Shown: positions 1-5,213 of the stretch, piece after piece
Numbering within the stretch: the stretch's first letter is position 1
Layout of the letters: each line of letters starts with the position of its first letter
From: JBBSEZ01 sp038239195
GTDB taxonomy: Bacteria; Planctomycetota; Planctomycetia; Gemmatales; Gemmataceae
Length of the DNA: 7,883 nt
Reading direction: 5' to 3'
Assembly (NCBI GenBank): GCA_038239195.1
Contig: JBBSEZ010000460.1
Span: 1-7,883, forward strand
The notes under the pieces: model-generated
The model's input: the letters and a program-made list of their open reading frames with translations, nothing else
Databases searched by the model: none
Told to the model about the DNA's origin: nothing
Position numbers and translations under genes: made by a program

Positions 1-43
1 GCCGCTCGCCGGGCCCTGTTCTCACACGCTCGGGGAGAAGGGC

Positions 44-358
44 ATGGACGTTCGTCCGTTGGGCTTCGAGTGGTGGCCGCGCGGCAGGGTGGCGAAAGCG
101 CTGTTGATCGGCCTGGGTTCGCTGGTTGTGACGTGCTCGGCCACGGCGGTTGGCGCCTTCGTTGGCATGGTCGGGCGCCAGGCGTGGGAGACACTGAGCG
201 CGGTCGAGGCGCCTGCGGTCCTCTCGTGGGCGCGAGGCGTGGCCCTGGCCGGAGCAGGCATCCTCGTGCTGGGGGCGTTATGCTTTGCCGTCCAGAGGCG
301 AGCGCGTGGCCGGATGCTCTGGGGGCGCATGGTCCCTCGGCGGCAGGCGAGTCGTTGA
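44..358 (+). CDS. Small two-helix membrane protein, function unknown
   Basis: This is a 104-residue protein that I do not recognise. It has two hydrophobic stretches, about residues 18-43 (from ALLIGLGSLVV onward) and about residues 64-83 (GVALAGAGILVLGALCFAV). A WxR-containing N-terminus precedes them and an Arg-rich tail (QRRARGR...RRQASR) follows. The pattern predicts two membrane helices, with the positive tail probably cytoplasmic. The ATG at 44 has a good purine-rich ribosome binding site (GGGGAGAAGG, about 32-41) just upstream, which supports it as a real start. It stops at TGA 356-358, 57 bases before the preferred start of the next gene on the same strand, so the two may be co-transcribed. 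No catalytic motif is visible. Overlapping reading frames on both strands look compositionally like shadows. I am fairly confident that it is coding and have no view on function. Confidence 0.55.
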   Translation: MDVRPLGFEWWPRGRVAKALLIGLGSLVVTCSATAVGAFVGMVGRQAWETLSAVEAPAVLSWARGVALAGAGILVLGALCFAVQRRARGRMLWGRMVPRRQASR

Positions 359-415
359 ACGGCTGGGCTGAGTGGGGTTAGAATGCCGGGAGGTCGCTCC
401 GCGGGAGACGTCACC

Positions 416-763
416 ATGCCGGACGAAAGCCAGCCGAAGACCATGCAAACCGGGTCGGAGCTTTCCGAGCCCGACCACCCCGTGTGGAGGATGGCCAACG
501 AGTTCCCCCCCAATGAGTTCGGGGAGGAGGCCTGGGCCGCGTACGGGCGCGAACTGCCCCACCTCCTCGAAACGTCGCGGGGACAGTGGGTCGCCTACCA
601 CGGGGGAAAGCGCCTGGGCATCGCGCTGCTGCCTGCGAGCCTCTACGACGAGGTAGCCGGGCGCGGGCTCTCGCCTGAAGAATGGGTCATCTGCAAGATC
701 GAGCCGATCGTGGGGCGTGAGGCGATCGGGATGGGCACGAGTTGGCTCGAAGAAGAAACGTGA
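416..763 (+). CDS. Small soluble protein, DUF5678-like, paired with retropepsin-like gene
   Basis: This is a protein of about 115 residues with an acidic, polar N-terminal half and a compact second half containing GQWVAYHGGKRLGIA, then LSPEEWVICKIEPIVG. The pattern 'xWVAyxGgkxlg...ll....glspeewvixxIep' resembles short DUF5678-type domains, but the match is from memory and weak. I chose the ATG at 416 because GGGAG (403-407) lies 8 bases upstream. An in-frame ATG at 383 would add 11 residues (MPGGRSAGDVT) but has a poorer ribosome binding site. It has no signal peptide or membrane segment. The stop at 761-763 lies only 27 bases before the GTG of the retropepsin-like gene, so the two almost certainly form one transcription unit. 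A functional link with the protease-fold neighbour, such as substrate, partner or regulator, is inference only. Confidence 0.65.
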   Translation: MPDESQPKTMQTGSELSEPDHPVWRMANEFPPNEFGEEAWAAYGRELPHLLETSRGQWVAYHGGKRLGIALLPASLYDEVAGRGLSPEEWVICKIEPIVGREAIGMGTSWLEEET

Positions 764-790
764 CCGAACGAGTTCGGGGAGGGCCACGGC

Positions 791-1537
791 GTGCCCTTGT
801 TCATCGATTGCTTGCCCCTGCATTGCTGGACAGATAACACGCAGGCGCCCCCTCGTTCCTACTGGTCCATCGCCCTCCCCGTGTTAGTCTCCGAGCCGGG
901 GCTCGCTGCTCCTCCGGCCCTGCCGGTCCAGCGGTGGTTTTTTGATACAGGCAGTTCCGGCGATGCGTTCGCCTGGCGCCATCATCTGATCGTCGCGGGC
1001 CTCGATCCCGATCAGAACCGAGGGCCCGGGCAGATGGTCGTGACCGCGTCCATCGGGGCCCGATCGCTCGTCCCCATCCGCGAGGCCGACCTGTGGCTTG
1101 TCAGCAATGTCCCTGCGCTCCGGAACCTTCCCTGTCGCTTGTCTCTCGAACGAGGCATCCCGTTCCGGAACGTCGTGAACCTTCCCGATCCTCAGTTGAA
1201 TCGCCCATTAATCGGCATGCGCGCTTTCCGCCGGGCTGGCCTGCGCGTCGAGATCGATTTCGCCAACGATACCGTTTCCGTCTGGGTTCCTGATCCCCCA
1301 CGAGCGCGCAGCCCGGCTCGTCCATGGCCCCTGGCGCTTCTCGCCCTCACCGGGCCGCGATCCGGCTCGCCCGCTCGCGCTGCGGACCGCGTCCTCCACG
1401 CACCTCTTCCTCCTGACGGGGCCGGACTTCGCCCGCCCCCCTCTGCGCAAGCGCCCGCGCGATCCGCTCCGCCTCGGGAAGCGGCGCCTTGGTCGCCGGA
1501 TCGACGGCGAGGCAGGCCCCGCCCACGATGCGCGTGA
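791..1537 (+). CDS. Retropepsin-like (clan AA aspartyl protease-fold) protein with run-on C-terminus
   Basis: The 248-residue ORF starts at GTG 791, with a strong ribosome binding site GGGGAGGG (776-783) seven bases upstream. Residues about 24-167 form a single retropepsin-like domain. The active-site motif FDTGSSG (Asp52-Thr-Gly) lies in the first half. The second conserved hallmark, LIGMRAFRRAGLRVEIDF (about residues 140-157), corresponds to the LLGxxxL strand-helix motif of clan AA proteins. Such one-domain proteins would act as dimers, like retroviral proteases. The domain ends at VSVWVP (Pro167, about base 1291). The remaining ~80 residues are Pro/Arg-rich and, from about base 1440, are the antisense of the converging cobalamin-protein gene. 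They are probably a run-on after loss of the original stop, so the functional product may be only ~170 residues. There is no signal peptide, so it is probably cytoplasmic. The protease fold is well supported; its activity is not shown. Confidence 0.75.
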   Translation: MPLFIDCLPLHCWTDNTQAPPRSYWSIALPVLVSEPGLAAPPALPVQRWFFDTGSSGDAFAWRHHLIVAGLDPDQNRGPGQMVVTASIGARSLVPIREADLWLVSNVPALRNLPCRLSLERGIPFRNVVNLPDPQLNRPLIGMRAFRRAGLRVEIDFANDTVSVWVPDPPRARSPARPWPLALLALTGPRSGSPARAADRVLHAPLPPDGAGLRPPPSAQAPARSAPPREAAPWSPDRRRGRPRPRCA

Positions 1538-3077
1538 CGATCTTGCCGCAGGCGGCCGCGTTGCCCCGCAAGTGGTGCGCGTCGAGCAGGCCGAGCTCCA
1601 CCGCCCGAGCGAGGACGTCGGCGTCGGTGAACGGATCGCGCTCGCCGGCCCCGAGCTGGGCGATGGCGTCGAGCAGCAGCCCGGCCTCCCGCAGCAGTTC
1701 GGCCTTGCGGCGCTGCACCCTGGGGTCGAGCGTCATGTCGGGCAGGCCGAGCAGGCACTGGGAAATGGCGCCGTCGGTGATGCGACACGCCTCGATCAAC
1801 TCGGCGGCGGTCGTGGCGTGGTGGGCCTCGGTATGGCCGACGATGTGAACCGCGTGCGGCTTCAGTTGCATCTGCAAGCAGACGGTGGCTGCCAGGTGCC
1901 CGCGGGCCACGCTCGGGTCGGGCGGGTAGGAGGTGAGCCCGCCGCGCGTCTCGCGCCAGACCTTGAAGTTCTCGCCTTGCAAACCTTCCACCAGTTCGAG
2001 CTTGGCCAGCATCTTGCCCAGGTCCATCACCGGCGAGGTGTTGGGCGGGTTGTTGAACATCAGTTGCTGGACGTAGTCGCGCACGCCCGCCGCCCGCGCG
2101 TTGTAGGCAGACAGGTAGGCGGCCACCACCGCGACCACGTCGGGGGCGTCGCGCAGGCTCCAGTGGTGCGACTCGTTCATCTCGACCGGAATGCCCTCCT
2201 CCGCGTGCCAACGCATCAGGGCCTGAGTCTCGGGGATGGCCTCGCGCAGCGGGCGCGTGCTGCGCCCGTCGAGCCGGGTGTACCAGAACAGCGGGATGGC
2301 GCACCAGGCGTTGTGGATCGTCCGCGCCAGCATGGGCGCCCACCGCGTCGTGTCGCGCGTCCCGCTGTAACAGCGCACCAGGGGGTGGTTGCCGAGGCGA
2401 GAGTGGGCGTAGATCGCCTCCAGGTCGGCCTCGGTCCGCACCGGCATGCCGCCGGCGCCGTGGGCGTTTTGGTCCATCTCCTCGGGGCGGAAGAAGTGTT
2501 CCTGGGCGTTCTGGTCGGTGCCGATGGAAAGCACGTCGAGGCACTCGGCGCGGCTGATCTCGACGGCCCCGGCCAGGGTCTCGGCCACCGTCGGTCGGCC
2601 GAAGTGGTGGCGGATCAGCGGGTAGGGCGCCTTCCACAGGATGTGCTCGGCGAGCGTTTGCGGCGGGGGCGCCCCGGGGACCGTCTGGGCCTGCTCGCCG
2701 CGCAGATACGCGACGACGGCCTGCTTGGAGGTGCCGCTGGCGAACGTCATCTGGAACAGCCCGATTTCCTGGGCGATGACGACGCAGGGCTCGGTGCCCC
2801 CGAACAGCCAGGCGCGCCCGTCTTCGCCGCGGGCGACCACCTTGGCCGAGAGCTCCGCAAGCAGGGCGCGGCAGTTTTCGGGCGTCAGGCGGTAGCCCAC
2901 GGCCACCATCGCCGGATTCAGGGCCGCCACCTTGTCGAGCAGTTCGTCCACCGAGATCGCCGGCCCGAGGCAGACGGTCTCGTGGCCCATCTGCTCGGCC
3001 AGGTTGAGAAAGTTCACCACGCCGGCCACGTGGACGCAGTCGCCGATGGCAGCGCCGACGATGAGATTGTCTTTCAT
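1347..3077 (-). CDS. Cobalamin (B12)-dependent isomerase-like protein with N-terminal B12 domain
   Basis: This is a 576-residue protein. Residues 1-130 form a B12-binding Rossmann-like domain: IGDCVHVAG (Asp13, His16, Gly19) resembles the cobalt-ligand loop, AVGYRLTPE (59-67) sits where the Ser/Thr loop lies, and LFGGTEP (91-97) carries the GG motif near the nucleotide tail. From about 130 to 546 follows a barrel-like catalytic part with YSGTRDTTR (237-245), EMNESHHW (299-306) and HIVGHTEAHH (411-420). Its closest resemblance, by eye, is to glutamate/methylaspartate mutase and related carbon-skeleton or amino mutases. The predicted reaction is a B12 radical rearrangement of an amino-acid-like substrate; the substrate is unknown. 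The ATG at 3077 has an AAAGGGGA ribosome binding site and lies 15 bases after the stop of the opine-dehydrogenase-like gene, so the two form one operon. The last 30 residues (547-576) are Arg/Glu-rich, overlap the converging retropepsin-like ORF and look like a non-native tail. B12 binding is well supported; the mutase assignment is inference. Confidence 0.8.
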   Translation of the reverse strand: MKDNLIVGAAIGDCVHVAGVVNFLNLAEQMGHETVCLGPAISVDELLDKVAALNPAMVAVGYRLTPENCRALLAELSAKVVARGEDGRAWLFGGTEPCVVIAQEIGLFQMTFASGTSKQAVVAYLRGEQAQTVPGAPPPQTLAEHILWKAPYPLIRHHFGRPTVAETLAGAVEISRAECLDVLSIGTDQNAQEHFFRPEEMDQNAHGAGGMPVRTEADLEAIYAHSRLGNHPLVRCYSGTRDTTRWAPMLARTIHNAWCAIPLFWYTRLDGRSTRPLREAIPETQALMRWHAEEGIPVEMNESHHWSLRDAPDVVAVVAAYLSAYNARAAGVRDYVQQLMFNNPPNTSPVMDLGKMLAKLELVEGLQGENFKVWRETRGGLTSYPPDPSVARGHLAATVCLQMQLKPHAVHIVGHTEAHHATTAAELIEACRITDGAISQCLLGLPDMTLDPRVQRRKAELLREAGLLLDAIAQLGAGERDPFTDADVLARAVELGLLDAHHLRGNAAACGKIVTRIVGGACLAVDPATKAPLPEAERIARALAQRGAGEVRPRQEEEVRGGRGPQRERASRIAAR

Positions 3078-3092
3078 GCGATCCCCTTTGGG

Positions 3093-4274
3093 TCAGATCT
3101 GCTGGACCAACTCCAGCCCTGAGCCGAACCGCCCGAAGGAGCGCGATCCCTTCGGCGCGGCAACCTTCGCGGGCCGGTCGAGCCCGCGCTCGACGAAGGC
3201 GCGGATGGCCCGCGCGCTCAGGCCCTCCAGCCCGAGCGCGTCGAGGGTGCGCGGGCGCCGCCACGGTTCGCCGCCAAGCGCGGCGCGGGCCAGATCGACG
3301 AGGCCGGAGAGCGCGGACAACGCCAGCCCGGCGGCGCGGCCCAGTTCGACCAGAGGAATCAAACCCGTCGGCACGTCTTCGAGCAAGTAGCGGTGTTCGA
3401 GGGTGGTCGGCGCCTTGATGCCGACGTAAGCCGGGTTGCCGCCCACGGCGGCCTCGATGGTGTCGGCGCGGTGCCCGTAGGCCGCCGCGATCCAACCTGG
3501 CAGGGTGGGCGTCGATACGCCGTAGGCACGGGCGACGCCCAGGCGCTCGGCGTCGGCCGCTGCCAGGACGGCAGCCACGCGGGGAGTGACGCCCTCGGCG
3601 TAGAAGTCGAAGGGAACGGCCGCCTTGATGCGGTCGGCGTTGAGCAGGGCGATGACCGGGTGCAGGATCGCCCCGAGGTTGGCCAGCCCGGTGTGCAGCA
3701 CCGAGCGGGCGGGGGACAGCATCGACAGGAGGGGCCGCCAACCGGCGAGCAGTTCCGGCGTGCGGGTGGCGGGGAGGGCGGCGGCGGTCACCTCGGACTT
3801 GGTGCCGTACACCACGGCCTCGGCGGGGCCGACGCAGCGGGCCGCCACGGGAAAGGTGTTGGTCTCGCCCAGGAGGATGTGCGCCCGACAGCCAGCCTCG
3901 CGCAGGGCGCTGCGAAACTCCAGGGAGCCGCCGGTTCGGCCGGGCACGAGCAGGACCGTTTGCCCGTCGCGCAGGTGAGGCGCGCACGCGCGGGCGACGT
4001 CGGCGTGGCCGGAGGCGGGCACGGCCACCAGGATTCGCCGGGCGTCGGCCAGAGCGACGGCCATGCGCGAGGTGGCGACGGCGATGGGGGCAAAGGCCAC
4101 GGCCGAGCCCGGCGAGGTCAGGCGGATGCCGGCCCGCGCCGACACCGGGGCGACGCGCTCCGGGGAGCGATTCCACAGGGCGACGCGGTGGTCGTGCCGG
4201 GCCAGCTCGCCGGCGAGGGCCAGCCCGCCGTGGCCTGCGCCGAGGATGGCGACGGACGAGTTGCGAGTGTGCAT
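3093..4274 (-). CDS. NAD(P)-dependent octopine/nopaline (opine) dehydrogenase family protein
   Basis: This is a 393-residue soluble oxidoreductase of the usual family length. The N-terminal Rossmann domain starts at once with VAILGAGHGGLA (GxGxxG at Gly12, Gly14, Gly17) and continues with a strand ending ALWNR, where the basic residue could favour NADP. The C-terminal opine-dehydrogenase domain shows GLANLGAILHPVIALLN (Asn199, His205, Asn212), FYAEGVTP (224-231) and EHRYLLEDVPTGLIPL (293-308), the family's substrate and catalytic signatures. Known members reductively join an amino acid to a 2-keto acid, or run the reverse oxidation. Which substrates apply here cannot be read from sequence. 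The ATG at 4274 follows a GAGGGA ribosome binding site. It is the first gene of a two-gene operon with the cobalamin-dependent isomerase-like gene 15 bases downstream, so the isomerase product or substrate is the likely partner. I see no metallophore synthesis or transport genes alongside it. Confidence 0.85.
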   Translation of the reverse strand: MHTRNSSVAILGAGHGGLALAGELARHDHRVALWNRSPERVAPVSARAGIRLTSPGSAVAFAPIAVATSRMAVALADARRILVAVPASGHADVARACAPHLRDGQTVLLVPGRTGGSLEFRSALREAGCRAHILLGETNTFPVAARCVGPAEAVVYGTKSEVTAAALPATRTPELLAGWRPLLSMLSPARSVLHTGLANLGAILHPVIALLNADRIKAAVPFDFYAEGVTPRVAAVLAAADAERLGVARAYGVSTPTLPGWIAAAYGHRADTIEAAVGGNPAYVGIKAPTTLEHRYLLEDVPTGLIPLVELGRAAGLALSALSGLVDLARAALGGEPWRRPRTLDALGLEGLSARAIRAFVERGLDRPAKVAAPKGSRSFGRFGSGLELVQQI

Positions 4275-4588
4275 AGAATGTCCCTCACGCCCGCGCGCTG
4301 CTGGCCGACAGTGAATCCAGAGGGTGGAGCGCCAGGCTCAAAAGGGCCGCCGGCGCATGAGGGGACTATTCCCCCTGCGAGGGCGTCGAGACGAACTGGC
4401 AGGCTCGGGCCTTCAGATCGCTGCAGAGCGCAGCACGCGGTGCCTCAAGGAGGATGGTTGGCTGTTCCGAAAGCGGCCGGGGAGCTCCTCGCTGAGCCGC
4501 ACCTCCGCAAGCCGTCAGGGCGCGAGAGAGTACGGCAGGTGGGGCGCGAATCTGGCACCGAATCTTTTTTCGCTTGCGGGGGCGGAAG
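4275..4588. other. Intergenic stretch without a supportable gene
   Basis: This stretch of about 310 bases lies between the inverted repeat that closes the kinase region and the start of the opine-dehydrogenase-like gene. Short open frames exist on both strands, but their translations are Arg/Ser-rich and match nothing I recognise. It must hold the promoter of the two-gene operon, yet no convincing -35/-10 pair stands out. A weak 5-bp stem (GGGGA-CTAT-TCCCC, 4361-4374) and a T6 run on the + strand (4565-4570) are visible, but neither forms a clear regulatory element. Confidence 0.5.
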
Positions 4589-4641
4589 TCGCTAAGCCGC
4601 AAGCGGCGGGCCCCCGCGCTCTTCCGCTTGCGGCTTAGCGA
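4589..4641. repeat. 18-bp perfect inverted repeat, 17-base loop; palindromic element or bidirectional terminator
   Basis: TCGCTAAGCCGCAAGCGG (4589-4606) is followed after 17 bases by its exact reverse complement (4624-4641). A further partial copy (CGCTTGCGG) lies at 4571-4579. The stem would be very stable in RNA from either strand. It lacks a T-run on the - strand side, so it is not a textbook intrinsic terminator. Both arms carry TAA/TAG, and they provide the TAA (4635-4637) that ends the WD40 reading frame and the TAG (4592-4594) that ends the transporter-like fragment. The sequence looks like a dispersed palindromic intergenic element of the host genome. Confidence 0.75.
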
Positions 4642-4777
4642 TCTGCGCCCCGCCACCCCTTGACGCCCGGCTCGCCATCATCCACGCCGTTGGTGCCAGC
4701 ACCAGCCCGATGCCGGCCAGCGTCAGCGGCTGCACGTGCGGGCCGTGGAGCAGCACGTCCAGCCCCAGCGCAAAGAC
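4592..4777 (-). pseudogene. 3' remnant of an EamA/DMT-type transporter gene
   Basis: In the - strand frame beginning GTC at 4775-4777, the sequence reads VFALGLDVLLHGPHVQPL and then TLAGIGLVLAPTAWMMASR, followed by a polar tail and TAG at 4592-4594. This is a good match to the last two membrane segments of drug/metabolite (EamA-type) transporters: a helix, a short turn with a 'xPLTLxGxxLVLA' helix start, and a basic tail. It has no start codon of its own. It follows directly on the WD40 reading frame (ending WDARTGKAL), which reads the same bases in a different frame as low-complexity Ala/Arg. I infer that a deletion or recombination joined the kinase gene to the end of a transporter gene. 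The family assignment is by eye from only about 40 residues. Confidence 0.45.
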
Positions 4778-5213
4778 GAAGCGCCTTGCCGGTCCGCGCG
4801 TCCCAAACCTTGACTTCGTGGGAGATGCCCGCCTTGGCCTCGCGGGAGATTCCTTTTCCGGGCCGGGCCAAGGGCGCCGACGAAGGTCGGTCGCAAGTGG
4901 CGGTCGCGAGCCGCCGGCCGTCGGGGCTCAAGCGCAGCGCGAAGACCGGGTACACGCCGCCGCTCAGTTCGAGCGGCTTGCCGCCGCCCGCCAGGTCCCA
5001 GATTTGCACCGAGCGCGCGTCCCCGGCACTGCGGGCGGCGAGGAACCGGCCGCCGGGGCCGAAGTCGGCCAGGACGGCGGGGCTGACGACGTCGGAGCTG
5101 ATTGCCACGTGGCGCTCGTCCAGCAGCACCCCGGAGGTCGAGTCCCAGGTCTGTAGCGCCCCGGAGGCCGTGATCGACACCAGCCGTCGGCCCCCGTCCT
5201 GAAACGCCAGGGC
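4635..5213 (-). pseudogene. C-terminal WD40 part of the kinase gene, displaced by a frameshift
   Basis: This frame continues the WD40 propeller of the kinase after the main frame loses sense near 5214-5241. It reads RALAFQDGGRRLVSITASG, then three recognisable blades ending LQTWDSTSG, VQIWDLAGG and VKVWDARTG. The last blade has a 24-base imperfect tandem duplication (4806-4853) in the loop before VKVWD. After GKAL (about 4778) the propeller stops abruptly and the frame runs through transporter-derived bases to TAA at 4635-4637. It has no independent ribosome binding site; the first in-frame ATG (5180) is the translation start of convenience only, inside a blade. It should be treated as the 3' part of the gene starting at 7767. 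A sequencing or assembly indel in the GC-rich tract is as likely as a real mutation. Confidence 0.7.

Noticed and set aside
1572..3122. Long + strand reading frame opposite the B12-protein gene
   Set aside because: It is an antisense shadow: Gly/Arg/His/Val-rich translation, no motif, and the opposite strand encodes a clear B12-binding protein.
1192..4176. A very long - strand reading frame of 994 codons across both operon genes
   Set aside because: It is Arg/Pro/Gly-rich without domains and lies out of frame with two well-recognised enzymes on the same strand. Long shadow frames are expected at this GC content.
4544..4570. Possible + strand intrinsic terminator before the T6 run
   Set aside because: The bases before the T-run are a direct repeat (CGAATCT twice), not an inverted repeat, so no stem forms, and no + strand gene ends here.
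3393..4595. Long + strand reading frame opposite the opine-dehydrogenase-like gene
   Set aside because: It is low-complexity Gly/Arg translation, antisense to a family-length enzyme with clear motifs.
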